From assembly GCA_018398765.1 (NCBI GenBank), contig JAHBMJ010004523.1:39823-94060 (forward strand): DNA of 54,238 nucleotides, read 5' to 3'. The position numbers and the translations under genes were made by a program. Below the pieces are notes generated by a model that did no database searches, had not been told where the DNA came from, and saw only the letters and a program-made list of their open reading frames with translations. Shown piece after piece: positions 1 through 13,093 of this stretch; positions within the stretch are counted from its first letter, which is position 1; the number at the start of each line of letters is the position of its first letter. Source of the stretch: Chromera velia (Eukaryota > Sar > Chromeraceae).

Positions 1-1549
1 GGGGGGGGGGGGAATGAATCGATGCTGTAAGATTCACTTGACATATTTCGGAAAGAGAGTCCCAATGCACAAAAAGCGGGGGTATGGGGTTCAGATGGGC
101 ATCTGACAGAAGAGTCATTGTCATTGACAGGGCCAACACTTATTGATTGACTCACGATCGATGCCTCTTTAATTCTTCGGTTCAAGTAAGACTGCGTAGC
201 AGATTTTTGACTTTTCAGAAGGAGAATCTTTCTCCGTGCGTCTTCTTCTGCCTTCTCCTGCTCCTCTATGATGCGCCTCTCGTTGGGAGGCAGAGCCGAG
301 CGAGGCAACAGTTTCTTTCGAACAAAGAACCCATGCCGATCGTAAATCTCCATGAGTTTCTGTACTCCGAGATGACGTCTGACCACCTTCTCCTTGACGT
401 CTTTGACAGTTGCCTTTTTGAAAAAGTCCAAAGGATCGAATTCTGGAGACAAAGCCTCTTTGATGCTGCACTCAAAAACGTCTCTTGCGTCTGACGGGGC
501 CACTTCGACGTCCGAATCTTCAGACTCACTGTCCTTCTCTTTTTCTGCCCGCTCTCTCTCTTCCTCTTCCTCGTCCTCTACGAGCTTTGCGGCTTGATTT
601 TTCTCTCCCAGAATTCTACCAAAGAGTTCTTTCTTCAATTTTTCTCGTTGCTTTTTTGCTTCCTCCTTGCCCCTTTTCACTAAATCACGAAGCAACGCCT
701 TGTGGTGATTCGAGACTCTTGCCCAGAGACTCTGCTTCTTCTTCTTTTCCGCTTCGGACTTCTCTTTACCATCCTTTGTCGCTGCTCGGGGTTGTTTGGG
801 CTTCAAAATCGCACCTTTGACGAAACCCAAATCTGGCGACTTCGGAGGGTTACCAGCATCCGGCATGCTTCCTTTTCGCTGCCCCTTTCCAATGCCTGGA
901 CGTCCAGTTTTTCGTACCTGAATACAAAGCGAGTGAGGAAGGGAGGGACAGAGCAGAGCGAACTTATGAGAATCCTCTGGAAACTGTTGTTTCGGTGGCA
1001 GATCCTCTTGAGAATTCGGGCAGAAGACCACTGGGCGAACCGGAACCGCCCTTTCATTTCATCGAATTGACAAGAACATCCTGAAAGCCCTACAATATAG
1101 AAAAGATTAATCATACGGAAGAGATCTGTTTTGAATTCTTCAATTCTCGCATGAACACATCCTTACGCTGTTACAGTAGCTGCCCCCCTCTGATCCGCCT
1201 ATAGACCTCTCCCTCCTTACCTGCATTGCGACGTCAAGAGGGTCCCTCTGCCTCCAGAGAGTCAGGGCTTTCTCTGTCAACCTCTTCTCCTCCTTATTCA
1301 TCAGATAGTCGATTGCGTCTTCTTGCAGTTTCTTGATGAACTCCATCAACGTCGAGGTGGCACAGTCCACTGCTGTAGATTTCTGCAGAACCGTGCGGCC
1401 ACTCTCCACGATACTGCAGAGGGCAATCGGATTAAGTACGCATAACACAAGAAAGACAGCGCAGAACAGTGAACGTTGAGAGACGCTCAGAGGTTTCAAA
1501 TAGAAGCTGACGCCTCCAACAGACAGACACACGCACACACGCACGCACG

Positions 1550-1592
<43 letters not shown>

Positions 1593-1594
1593 AC

Positions 1595-1634
<40 letters not shown>

Positions 1635-4600
1635 GAGAGAAAGTTGCAAAGAGAGACTGAATCCAACGCAGAGAGGAGAGTTCCTCTTTTTTCCTTGCAG
1701 CCGGCAAGGTTGCTTTTGCTTCACTGTATCCCACACGATTCTGCACTATGCCTGCTCTCTCAAAGCTCGTCTAACCGACCCGAGCCACAACTGCATCGAC
1801 TTCCAGAGAGTGGTGTCTCTGCAGACGCGGGCTATCACTGCACCCGCAACGGCAGCTCTGAAAAGGTCGATGGTCGGTGTGCCGTCTCTGTCAACAGCAT
1901 CGAAAACCCGGGAGTAGAACACACTTGCCTGCGTGCATTCATGCAAAGAGGAAGGAAAGAGAGGGAGGGATTGAAAGACAAGAGAATGAAGGGTGCATGC
2001 ATGCAAGTCTCTTATTTTAAGAGTTTGGAGGGAAGGACGTCTTCGCAAGCAGGCCCTCCCAACCAGAAAGAACAAAAAAAAAATAAAGCAAAAGGCGCCC
2101 CTCCCGGGTTGCTTTCATGTTACGGATTTTCTTCGCATGAAAGCCATGTCAATGGCAGAAAATATATTGCCAGCTTATTTTCTCTCTCCTTTTCATTTGA
2201 TTCTGGGATTTCTGGACCGATTCTGTCTCCCTGTCTGTCTGCCTATCTCTTGGCATCTTTCTTCTTCTAAAACTGCCATGCAGACAAGACAGCTCACGTG
2301 GGTTTTGTCAATCGCAGCAGCTACCCGTCGTACACAGTACCTAGCTGCGTCGTGAAATGCGACGCTTTGCTCCTGCAGGGATCCATTTCATTATTTGTCG
2401 AAATTCACACTGGCAGACGGCACGATTTCCCATTTTTCCTCCAATCATTCTGCTTTCATATCAAGAAAAAGGTGCCCCCCGCCCAAAGAGCGACCATGAA
2501 AGTGAACGCCCCATGCAGTGAGAGGTGAAGAGGGAGCAGTTGCACGGACTGAAGCCTAAACGCTGGCGCTCGTGTGTGTCTCCTTGACGAGCAGTGCTTT
2601 GTACCACACACAAAAAAAAGAGACAACGAGAAATCCCAGGAAGAGGAATTGGCTGACAAGGCAAAGAGAAGAAAAGAGGAAAACAACATGAAGAATAGAA
2701 GGGAAATAAGTGGAATGAATACAATAAATAACAGGAATTGGTTGTTGAAAAAGTGCAAGAAGGAGAAATGACGCAGCAAGCTTTCCAGCAGACGGACAAC
2801 AACGAGCGCTACAAAGGAAAAGAAGGAGTACATGCAAATTAGGATTCGACGACCAGAGCAGACGGACAGACACACGGAATTGGCTGACTGACTGACTGTC
2901 AGTGTTCTGACACGAGCCAAGAGAGAAGCTGTTTGCGCCTCTGCTTCTGCATCCAGTGCCACTTTTTTGGCTTCCTTGGCTGCGTCCCTCGGGTCGACGC
3001 CTGCCTCCTCCAGGAGGGATTCCATCGTCATTCTGCAATCATCAGGGGGGGCTAGGTAAGATGATGCACTTGTTCTTTCTGAGTGCATGTCTTTTTTCCA
3101 TCTGACTGAAACTCTGGATGTCATTTACGATGGAGCGATGAACTTTTCAATCTACGAAAGAACGAGAAGGAGTTGGTGATTTGCTGACCTTTTGAAGTAG
3201 TCCAACTTCTGTTCCATGTCGAGAGTGTCTGCGAGGATTTCAAAGAAAGCCTCCGGATGGGCCTCTAGCATGTGAGTCATTTCAGTTGCGTTCCACACAG
3301 CCTTGGAGGCCTCTCTAAAGTCTGTCGTCATCTCCTCAACGATCTCTTGGTGCAGAAAGAAAAAGTCATAAGCCGCCTGTTTCTTTGCCAGGTTCAGCAG
3401 TCGCGTTCTGTGGGTGTCGAATTTCGTTGGGGCTGTACTAGAGAGGAGTGCTCTCAATCTTCTTCGAACTCGAAACTGCCAAGAGACACATTGACCGCCC
3501 CTCGAACACTCTGATTGCGGCATGCCTTTCAAAGCCCTCAACAGAGGAGGCATAAAGTCTTTGAAGGCATCCTTCCTTTTCCGCTTCTCTCTATGAACTT
3601 CCAAGGAATCCAAAAATGTCCCCAAAGGCGAATGTCTTAGCGGGTGGGGAATCGATTGGGGCCTCCGACCTCCTCTTGTGATCGGAGGTGAGTGCCTTGC
3701 TTCTCTTTCTGGAGATACAGAAGGTTTTCCTCCAGAAGATATGGAAGAGGGGTGCAGACGGTAGCCTCCCTCCGTGAAAGGTCGCTTCTGCAGCGTCCTT
3801 CCATCTCCCTCTCCTTTTGCTTCAGAGAGGCCTCTCTTGGTCGCGACTGCGTGCATAATCCCTCTACCCGCCTCTTGAAACGACGTCTCTGAAAGCTTAA
3901 CGTCTCTCCAGTGTGACAAGAGAGGCGACTCCGGAGTGGCGACTCTGCGCTCTCGTATTCTTCGCATCACATTCTCCTCCTCGTCCTCACCCTTTGCATC
4001 CCCCCTGTTTTTCGGCTCTGCTTCTGGGATCTGTGCAGTCTGTCTGCTCCTTTCCATCTGAATGGCACGGATGAGCTGACAGATGTCGTCGGCGTTGCCC
4101 AGAGTGTAGCTGTTCAGCCTACTAGGAGAAGGATCCTTCTCTTTTACCTTCTTTCTGATGGGGGAACTTTCTCTGCTTGTGCGTCCGTGGGGTCTTTCTG
4201 GACTGCTTGAAGCTGCTTGATGGCTCTGGCTGGGGAATTTTTGTTGCACAGCCTGGTTGCAGAAGGCCTCATAAAGTCTCTGTGCTTGGGGGTGAAGAGA
4301 TCTGGGGTCACATGCGTGGTGTGTGTTTTCCTCCATCAGGCCTCTGCAATCAGATAGATCTCCTGTGGCTATGTGGAGGCCTGTGAAGGCATTTGAGGAT
4401 GTAGGACGATTTTCTCTTTGTGCTCTCTGCTTTTTACTCCCTGGAGTCTTGTTGCTGTTCTCTTCCCCCTCCTCCTGCTTCTCTTCTTCGGAAGACTCTT
4501 CAGATCCCTGATCAAAAATTCGATCGAGGCGTCTGTAGAAGGCCTCGAGATCTCTCTGTGCCGAGGGGCCTCGGAGGTCTAAACTCTTCCATGCATCTGG

Positions 4601-6269
4601 AGAGGTAGACGAAGGAGGCTGTTGTCCTGTTTCTCCAGGGGGGCTTGAGAGACCTTGTGCGAATCTAGATGCATTCCCGTGAAAGGGTAGTCGAGAGGTG
4701 GAGAGGGGGGAGCGGGGAGAGCGGGGTGAACTCCCTTCAGAGTGTTGATGACGGTCTGGCAATTTGAAAGGGGAGGGGGCTGTGTGGAGCCCCCATCTAC
4801 CTCTTCTCTTTTGAGCTTCGTCCTTCATCATCCCTGCTTCCTGGGGGGGCAGAGAGGCAACATCGGAGGGCGTTGGAATTCTCTGGGGAGATGAGCCTGC
4901 ACGACGCCCGTCGCTGTCGCGAACTGGTTCGATTTGGGGGGAACAGAAAAGGTCAGATGGAGAGAAAGTTTTGGTTTTTTGTGGTAAGAGAAACTCTGGA
5001 AGATCCTTGGGGGAGGTCCTGTTTTTGCTTTTGTCTTTTGGCACACTGGAGTGTTTTGACAGCTTTCGTTGTGGGGACTTTCCAGTGGCCCCTTTTGATG
5101 ACAAACGTCGAATTGTCAACTTTCCGTCTGCTCCAACTGATGATGCTCGTCTGCTTCCGGACCTCTCCCTGCTTACCCCTCCTCCCGTCTTCTCTCTGAA
5201 ATTCTTCACCTGATCTAGAGGCTTGGCGAAAAGACTAGACGTTCTAGAGAGGGAGGTAGAGTTCAGCCGCACCGAGCTGGACAGAGAAAACGGATTCTCA
5301 GGAGCGGCTGACGCAGACAGACGAGGAGAAGCAGCCTGCTGACTGAATGACATCATCATATTCTTCTTGAGTGCCTCTGCTCTGGCTGAAGATGACAAAC
5401 CACCGGTGGACCGACGAAGACCAGAAAGATCTTGGGTGACAGACATACGGGCAGATCCTCTGTGCCCCCCCGATCGGAAGGAAGCCGAGAGACGACCTGA
5501 TCCTCTCGCACCCAACGCTGCTGCAAAACCAACAGTTCTGCTTCGATTCTGTAATTTTGTAGAGCCACGAGGTGATTTGCTCATGTTCAGCTTATTTTTT
5601 TGATGTTCATCCAGATCTTCGCAATTTGAAGGCGGCACAAGACTAGATGATGAAGAGGAAGCTGAGGACGAGGACAGTTCTCCTGCCTCTCTTCTCAATC
5701 TTTTCTCTTCTTGCCGTTCTTTTTCGGCCTTCTCTCTCTCTTCCTCTTCCTTCATCTCTCTCCCTATTACTTTCCGGTGCTCTTCGTCCATAAACTTTGT
5801 GAAGGAGACCTCCTCGGGGGGGGNGGGGGGGGGGGGGAGGGGGTCCAGAGGGCGAATCGTTAGAAGTGGGGGAGAAAGGAACGAGGGCACTCCCCCCCCT
5901 ACATGGAGAGACCCTGATTTTCCGTCTTTTCCCTTTCCCCTTCCCCGGCTGGAACGTCGAGAAGGAGAGAGACTCTCTTGCCTGTCCAGAGACTTTCCTC
6001 TTCCAAGTTGCGACCTACTGCTTCCACTCCTCGACAGAGGAGGTTTGGATGAAGTCCCTCTGGTTTTCTGATCATAAGAGGACAGGCAGCAGGAACGCAG
6101 AGTGCATGAAGGAGAAATGGGACAACGAAGTCAGGCGCACATTCGTTGAAGCCATCAACTCTGTCTGGTTCACGTTGCAGCATCAAAAGAAAGATACATT
6201 AGTGGTTGCAGCAACTCTTCTAGTTGTCACACTTGGTGACGGAATGCTGCTTCACGCACAGACGAAGAA

Positions 6270-6316
<47 letters not shown>

Positions 6317-6352
6317 CACACACACACACACACACACATACACACACATACA

Positions 6353-6427
<75 letters not shown>

Positions 6428-7614
6428 AGAGGGAGAGAGAGAAGCTTGCCAAGAACTCCGAAGATAGAATTAAAGCTGAAAGAAAATGAAGAATTTCTGT
6501 AGATTCGTCAACTTCTTTACAGCATGACTCACTGGTCTGTCTTTCCCCTCTCCTGGCGCCCCGGTCAATTGGCGAGATATTTTTGCGGCTGTGCAAGAGC
6601 TGCCCATTTCTGCCGCCAGAGCAGCGGCTTTGAATGCAACAGAGATAAATTTGCTCCTTGCAGCCTGTGCGCTTCTCTCTGGCTGATCCACGGCAGGCTC
6701 TTCACTCCTTTCACTCGCGGCCACTTGCCCTGACTTATTCAGCCCCGCCCCCCCGCCTCCTGGCCCAACAACAGCGATGGCTGGAGAGGTAGAAGAGGGT
6801 GCAAAGCTCTTCAGGGAGAGAATACTCTTTGCTCTCCATTCTCTTGCAAAGACAAAGGAGGCGCCTAAGCGAGGCATATGCGACTCTGCATCTGAAAGGG
6901 ACATCGCGTCTGCAGAGAGACGAGACAGATCCGCATCTGAGGAGCTGCCAAATCCATCCTCATGACCTTCTGACCCTCCTGGCCCTGTATCTGAGGGATC
7001 TGGTTTTTCTAACGAGACTCGCACATTCATGTTCGGATTCTGTTGGTCTGGATCCGGAACCATGGAGAAATACCGAGACTGAGGGTTGAACTCTTCATGA
7101 GCGTCTGCCTCTTGCTGGTCGTTCACGTTCCATTGGTTTGGGTCGTACCTTTTGATTTTGGGACTTGCAAAGACGGACTCGGCTTCTGCATCCATCTCCT
7201 CCTGTACTCCATCAAGAAGGTCCGTCTTTGGTACATCGTTGAGCAGATCTCGCACTTCTTCGGACACGACCGTCCTCTCAGTGAACCCAGGGAGGAGACG
7301 CGTGCCCCGGAAAGATTTCGACTGCACCGGGGGCTGTGGGGCACCTGGAGAGCGACAGGTACGGAGAGGGGGGGGACCCCGACAGGCAATTTTCGCAAAG
7401 CCCGTCCACTGGACGTCCTTGTCGGGTGGACTTTGGCTCTGCTGTGGCTGGTTCAGTCTGCGGGTCTGTCCCGCATACATGGTTTTCGGTCGTTGGGTAT
7501 TTGTCTTGCTGCTTTTGTACAAGGCCGACGAAGGGGGGGAAGGACCGCTCGGTGACCCCACCCACTCCTGAAGCGTGCTTGGAGGGGATCTCCCTGTCAT
7601 TGTGAAAGGCACAG
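1..7614 (-). CDS. Large multi-exon low-complexity protein with degenerate EF-hand, 3' end off the window
   Basis: I do not recognise this protein. Exons inferred from frame and splice signals: 7600..6533, 6067..3189, 3032..2897, 1928..1780, 1413..1221 and 917..156; every join keeps phase, giving about 1,730 residues before the edge. The frame is also open from 156 to base 1, but CGATC|GTGAGT at 155 looks like a donor. Exon 1 starts at ATG 7600, just after an in-frame TGA; an acceptor at 7615/7614 is an alternative. The protein is Ser/Arg/Lys-rich and mostly disordered. A Glu/Lys coiled-coil-like stretch follows an N-containing poly-G run (5817-5839). A helical part starts near 3,600 and ends in LDYFKR|MTMESLLEEAG. 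Exon 1928..1780 encodes FDAVDRDGTPTIDLF, an EF-hand loop whose last Glu position is Arg, so calcium binding is doubtful. The last exon is a charged coiled coil. A cytoskeletal role is only a guess; it could be two genes. Confidence 0.7.
1531..1632. repeat. (CA)n then (GA)n microsatellite
   Basis: ACGC/AC dinucleotides change to AC and then to AG repeats. The tract lies inside the intron 1414..1779 of the large minus-strand gene, so it is transcribed as (TC)n(TG)n. Confidence 0.9.
5817..5839. other. Poly-G run with one N inside a coding exon
   Basis: A run of about 22 G with a single undetermined base sits inside exon 6067..3189 of the minus-strand gene. It reads as poly-Pro on the coding strand. 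The frame is the same on both sides as written, but the true length is uncertain. Confidence 0.9.
6275..6442. repeat. (CAGA)n, (CA)n, (GA)n compound microsatellite
   Basis: Three consecutive simple repeats within the intron 6068..6532 between the first two exons of the large minus-strand gene. The flanking splice sites (CCA|GTGAGT and TCAG|AAAACC) are intact. Confidence 0.9.
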
Positions 7615-7771
7615 CTGGTCAGAGTCCTCTGCAAACAAGGGCAGGTGGATTTGCAAAGTATTGACGTGTCTGTTTTGTTGTGCGTCTGCTGAATTACCTC
7701 GAACGCAGCAAATGATTGATGACCAATCCCGCAGGTCACCTGATTACCTCTGAGATCTCTCTCTTTCTTAC

Positions 7772-7969
7772 CTGTCTCTGCTGATCACCGAGACGGGTAG
7801 ACGAATGGGAAAGCAGACTTGCTCGTTTCTTCAATATATGTACACTGCTGCGAGGGAACCCAAAGTCTTCGTATGCGATTTCGAATTCGCGAGCTTTGAA
7901 GTCGGGGTGAAGTCTGTTTGACGGACTTTTATGCAAGACACGTACAGATGTATGCATGATCGACTGCAT
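7772..7969 (-). CDS. Possible 5' exon of the large minus-strand gene
   Basis: Minus-strand open frame with protein-like composition (e.g. FKAREFEIAYEDFGFPRS), ending at a good donor, CAG|GTAAGA, at 7771. Joining this donor in phase 0 to the acceptor after 7634 enters the wrong frame. An alternative donor at 7789 (CTCG|GTGATC) joined to an acceptor at 7615 keeps the frame of the downstream gene. The start codon and link are unproven. Confidence 0.35.
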
Positions 7970-9121
7970 GCACGTTACGAATCTCGATCTGTATATGATC
8001 GAATTAATTTGATTATATATACTAGCTTCCTGCCTTTTGTATGTACGTATATATAGAGCGGCCTACACATTAATTTGCAACAGTGAACAGAGTGAACAAC
8101 ACGTGACACACCAAAATTCTTTGGTGAGTGCCTTGAGTTTGTAGCCGAATGCATGCAAAAGTCTGGAGCCAAGCACATATATATATACATATATATACAA
8201 GTTCGGACGCGCCCCGGCCTTGAGGGCCGTGGCGCGTGGAGGGCGCGCTGGAAGCGCGCTGTTCAGGTTTGTGAGAGCATCAGCACCGAAACCATGTCCG
8301 GCCATCACGGGAAGAGCAACTTAGTTTGTTATATCATGTTATGTCATCCACTGAGCTGCAATTCCAGCGTTATTTGTGCAAATCTTTGTGCACACATAGT
8401 ATACAATACGTACATAACAGTATACGAACAGGCGTGGACAACCATATTATGAAAAATTATAAAAAAATATAAACAATAATATGAAAAATTATAAAAAATT
8501 ATAAACAATAATAGTTCTAAAGTATTCTAAATTAAGATAGCGAGACCAAGCCAGTAAGTTGTTTTACAATATTTTGCATCTACCGAAAAGAAATTTCACG
8601 ATGCATAATATGTTTTAATTGTCACAATGTAGATCGAATCATAGGCATCATCATCATCAGATTTTCAGAAATTTAAGCTACACTCCAGCGAGCCTTGAGA
8701 AAAACAAATGTATAAAAGAAACTTTTTTTCTTTTTTTGTTTTCAACAAAAAATGTATAGAAAAAAAAATGTAGATAAAAAAAAAATTAACAACCCAAGGA
8801 TTTGATTAACTATGACTTACCATAACTATGACTCTAACGTGGCTGCGTCATGCCATCGTTATCCATATCCAGAGCTAGCTGGATACTTCCAACGTTAGGC
8901 AGAAAAAAGTTATTATTTTTTAGGATGCCACACTACACTATCTTAATTAACACTTCAAGTCAAAAGCTTCAATGATGAAGAAGGATTTGATTTTAAAAAA
9001 AAAAAACTGAATCATTGATAAAATCTATTGATAATCATTTTTGTGTATAACCCTATTTTTTAAAACAATTTTTTTGAACTGGATAAAGAATGTAATCACA
9101 TCGATCTACTTAATTCTAATT
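7970..9121. other. AT-rich intergenic DNA without a convincing gene
   Basis: The first part has TATATA runs next to a GC-rich block at about 8200-8265 (GGACGCGCC, GGCGCGTGG). From 8440 to 9120 the sequence is strongly AT-rich, with short repeats of ATGAAAAATTATAAA. I see no exon with good splice borders. Confidence 0.6.
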
Positions 9122-9427
9122 CTAATATATTTCTACATATGTATACTTTGACACTGGTTTTTCTAGTAAGATTTTTGTGTAAAGTTCTGAGTCGGCATGA
9201 AAACTGGTGACGAGAAGGTCCTCAGAAGGATGAGCTAAACTTCGCGCTACTGTGTCCTTCGATTTCGTTTGAGAAAGAGAAGGAAAATCAGCATTCCTTT
9301 GTGATCTCAGCAGACATTGTGAAGACGACGAGACGTATAACCAGTTCAAAAGAGAATAAAAGGAAGAAAGGCAGGAAAGCACTGAGAAGAGGTATGCACA
9401 GACTACCACATGTGCTTCTATGTGCAA
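9122..9427 (-). CDS. Low-confidence ORF or exon
   Basis: A 101-codon minus-strand frame ends at 9122. Its second half has protein-like composition (SLAHPSEDLLVTSFHADSEL). No recognised family and no clear upstream exon. It may be a chance ORF. Confidence 0.2.
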   Translation of the reverse strand: MHIEAHVVVCAYLFSVLSCLSSFYSLLNWLYVSSSSQCLLRSQRNADFPSLSQTKSKDTVARSLAHPSEDLLVTSFHADSELYTKILLEKPVSKYTYVEIY

Positions 9428-9654
9428 AAGAATGCGGGGGGAAGATGTACTTCCAAGGTATGAAGGATAAAAAGAAGATGAAGAGACAGAGACATAATTT
9501 CTTCACCATTTGCGACAAAGATGGAAAGAGAAACACATGCGAGGGGATCGGCAGCAGCTGGTGTTCTCGGGGCAGGCAGTCATGCTCGTCGGGTATAAGC
9601 GAACAGTGACGGAGGAGAACATGCTGACAAACATCAAGGAGTACATCCATGCGA

Positions 9655-9706
9655 TGACATACATACACACACATACACACACACACATACACACACATAT
9701 ACCCCC

Positions 9707-9745
<39 letters not shown>

Positions 9746-9765
9746 CTTTGACAGACACACAGACA

Positions 9766-9797
<32 letters not shown>

Positions 9798-9816
9798 TAC
9801 ACACACACACATACAC

Positions 9817-9856
<40 letters not shown>

Positions 9857-9890
9857 ACACACGTATATACACACATACATACATGCGCAG
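9655..9890. repeat. (CA)n / (CATA)n microsatellites with GA interruption
   Basis: Several AC-rich tracts separated by a GA tract at about 9708-9745. No gene around it. Confidence 0.9.
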
Positions 9891-10009
9891 ACATACACCA
9901 TTCACATACACAATCATATACAGAAATATAAATGTGTACAGATCATGTATAGTATACGCACATGCACAGAAAAGCAAGAAGAGATATTCATAGATATACA
10001 GAGAGATAG

Positions 10010-10318
<309 letters not shown>

Positions 10319-10521
10319 GGGGAGGGAGGGAGGGAGGGAGGGAGTGAAAGAGAGAGAATCTCTCAATATGCTTGCCTCTACTGCCTCGGAAAAACAGTGT
10401 TACTCCGATTCGTCTCCTTTTCGTGGGTCTTTTTGAAAAAGCACAGGCAATTTTGAAAAAGAGTAGCGAATGCACACGAAAATGAAAACGCCCCTGCTCT
10501 GACCTAGGGGGAGGCACTTCA

Positions 10522-11063
10522 GCCGGTTACACCATGGTTACTGACCCTACACGCCCCCCCCTACAACGTGTGACATATAACCATCAGTTAAAAGTGGTGC
10601 CAATCAATTAGTTATGTTTGGTTACTCATAAAACTGGCTTCAAGATTGTTAAACAATTCAGGTTATGGTTAAAAATGATGAAAAATAATGTGTCACACTC
10701 ACTTTGCCGCCAAACCCCCCGTAACCGGGTAAGCCATAACCTTTTTTGACCCCCCTCAAAAATGAAGTAACCTCCCTCAAAAAGCATTCAAACGTGTTCT
10801 AAACATCATTTTAAATGTTTTTAAAATTTGAAAATTTGGTCGGTTACTGAGCTTAAAATGCTCGTAACCGGGTAACCTGTAACCTCTTTATGTGACAAAG
10901 ATAAAAAGGGGGTAACCTAAAGTAACCACGTAGCCTACACTTCAAACACATCAGATTTCGATGTAACGTGACCAAGTGGAGCTCCAGGTTGCCGGACTGG
11001 CTCGCAAAAATTTGTTTTTGTTCATATTTTATGTTATTTTAGGCTGAAAATCTACCATAACCT
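10522..11063. repeat. Cluster of GGTTAC / GTAACC-like hexamers
   Basis: About 16 copies of GGTTAC/GGTTAT or their reverse complements lie in 540 bp, several as GTAACCGGGTAACC-type inverted pairs. The block lies between two C7-C8 runs (about 10552 and 11073). No ORF of note. Confidence 0.7.
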
Positions 11064-11162
11064 TCCAGAGTGCCCCCCCCTAGGCTTTGACACAGCCTAA
11101 TTTGGTGAAGAGAAGTGAAACAGGGTTAGAGACGGGGAGACGGATGATCAAACGAGAGAATG

Positions 11163-11477
11163 TCAAGAAGAACTGTAAGTTTCCGCAGTAGGTGGGGGCC
11201 TCGTTTTTTTGAAACAAAATGCAGCCTTGATGAAAGAAGTAGATGTTTTAGAGAACTGAGTACCGTTCTCCCATGCCAAACTTGCAGCTAAAGTGACTGT
11301 CAGAGGTGCCGAAGTAGACTCCTCCGTGCAGAAGGTTCTTGCAAGCCATATGGCGCGGGCCCACCAAAGACCCCGGCACTGAGTGAGTCGGTCGGGCCCA
11401 CTACCTCGTGTGGACATATGGACAAAAAAGTGCGGACAAAATATGCTCACTGTATTAATTGAGGGGATATATCGCAT
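11163..11477 (-). other. Minus-strand ORF, probably spurious
   Basis: A 104-codon frame overlapping the left inverted repeat. Part (ESTSAPLTVTLAASLAWENG) looks protein-like, but no splice-coherent extension or family was seen. Confidence 0.15.
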
Positions 11478-11506
11478 GCGGGCGGGGGCCTTGGCATGAA
11501 TTGGGC
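11467..11506 (+). repeat. Left inverted repeat of the candidate transposon
   Basis: 40 bp matching the reverse complement of 16921..16960 with three mismatches. It contains the palindrome GCATGC. Confidence 0.9.
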
Positions 11507-11686
11507 AGGCCGCCGCCCCTGGGTACGCCGGATCTCAGAGTTATTTTCAGTCTCAGCAACAGATGAATCAATGAGCTTCGTTGTCTGCTAACACTCTCAG
11601 ACATTGTGACTGACTACAAAACTACCCTTTTTTTTGTTCAAAACGACTGACGAGCAGTGGAGAACGAGCATTAGTAGAATGGTAGA

Positions 11687-12176
11687 TGATCCCTTTGAAC
11701 GTGCAAAGGCAGTCTGAAAGGCTGCGGAGCTGCTCAGTGTAGAGACTCAGTTGATTGGGGCTCTAAAAGGCACCATTGCAAGCTACAATCAAACTTCCTG
11801 TCAAGACATGAGAGGTGCTGTGAAGCGTGCCTTGATGTCTGCTTCGAATAGAATGATGAACTTTATTGTGCAAGATGTTGTTTTGAAGACTTTCAAAAAG
11901 AGACGGCTGTCGGCCTAAGAGGTAGCTCGAAGATCTCCAAAGTTGTCTGCCCTGCGCTCAATTGTGACTGACGCATTGTGGAGTCGGCTCTTGCCACAGA
12001 AGGAGTACAGAGAGAGAAGAAGGTATGCCTTTCGCTGCCTCACGATGGGGCACAGGGGGACGATGATGCTTGCACTCCGCTACTACGCCTTGATGCTGAG
12101 GGGGTTCGACTCTACCCTCATCGACGTAGAAAAGCTCTGGGAGTGTTACAGTATTGGCGGTGTAGGGAGCTTTTAG
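11687..12176 (+). pseudogene. Decayed coding sequence inside the candidate transposon
   Basis: One reading frame has protein-like composition over about 160 codons (DDPFERAKAV, then KAAELLSVETQLIGALKG, then LRSIVTDALWSRLL) and is broken by an in-frame TGA at about 11717 and an in-frame TAA at about 11917, ending with TAG at 12176. I do not recognise the protein. The two stops in an otherwise coherent frame argue for a degenerate gene. Introns hiding the stops are possible but no good borders flank them. Confidence 0.5.
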
Positions 12177-12412
12177 CTTCTAAATTGCGTCTTAGACTGG
12201 CTGAAAAGTCCCGGCGTGCAGGTTCTAGCTCCTCAAAGCGTGACGGAGAACAGCTACCGAACGCTGGTCAGTCAGCATTCTCCCTTTTCAACTCCCTTTT
12301 TCTATGCAAAGCGTTGCAAAGTGAGCGCACTGTTCTAATTCATACATGCAATGTTATTTGCTTATAGTTCGATGCGCCTCTTGTAATTGTGGTCTGAGGG
12401 GAGGTCCTCGGA

Positions 12413-13080
12413 ATGTTTTTTGGAAAGGTGCGCTCTGGGTACCGGACGGACGTGCAGCTGACAGAGCTGTTTGGAGCATCTTTTCCAGCGCCTGTCTCCA
12501 CCCTCCAGAGAACCCTGGATCCCTGCCTGTACATTATGATGGGCTCTCCTCAGAGCCAGGGGAGAGTGGACGTCGGCATCAGCTACACAGTGCAGGAGGT
12601 GAAGCCTGCGGACGCCGGTGCTCAGGACTCTCAAGCCGAGGACCAGTCTCAGATCAGCTAGAGGCACACTGGTGTGAGCCCTAGAAACAGCCTAGCTAGA
12701 CAGTATACAGTCAAGATCATAATTCTATCAATTCAATTGTTTCATTATTCTTTGCATGTAAATCATTGAATGCAGGCTGCTGGAGTCGAACAGGAGGAGG
12801 GGGGAGACACTGGAGGAGACGAGCACGGCCAGGGGACTCATGACATGGACGTCGACGAAACAGGTACGATCACTTGTATGCACACACTTTCAGATACAAA
12901 GTATCCAGAAGGCAGACATGGAATACACAGACAGTCAACATAAATGCACATACATGCATGAATTAACTTCTCCCTCCCCTGCCCTCCTCTCGCTTCCCCT
13001 TCTTTTGTGCAGAGTCGCAATGTGATGTTGACAAGTGTCACAGAGAAATCGGCGAAGAGGCGGCACTTGACGATTACTGA
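12413..13080 (+). CDS. Small three-exon gene of unknown function
   Basis: Exons 12413..12598, 12776..12863 and 13013..13080 join in phase with clean borders (GAG|GTGAAG, TGCAG|GCTGC, ACAG|GTACGA, TGCAG|AGTCG) to give 113 residues. The N-terminal half is globular-looking (GYRTDVQLTELFGASFPAP); the rest is acidic and ends CHREIGEEAALDDY. ATG 12413 follows an in-frame TGA. No family recognised. The stop lies only 13 bp from the stop of the opposing minus-strand frame, so the two genes are convergent. Its place inside the inverted repeats suggests it belongs to the element. Confidence 0.55.
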
Positions 13081-13093
13081 TCGATACAAAAGG

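Noticed and set aside
918..1080. Protein-like frame upstream of 917 (FCPNSQEDLPPKQQFPEDSH)
   Set aside because: Its possible acceptors do not match the phase of exon 1413..1221, whereas direct joining of 1221 to 917 does; it could still be a retained intron.
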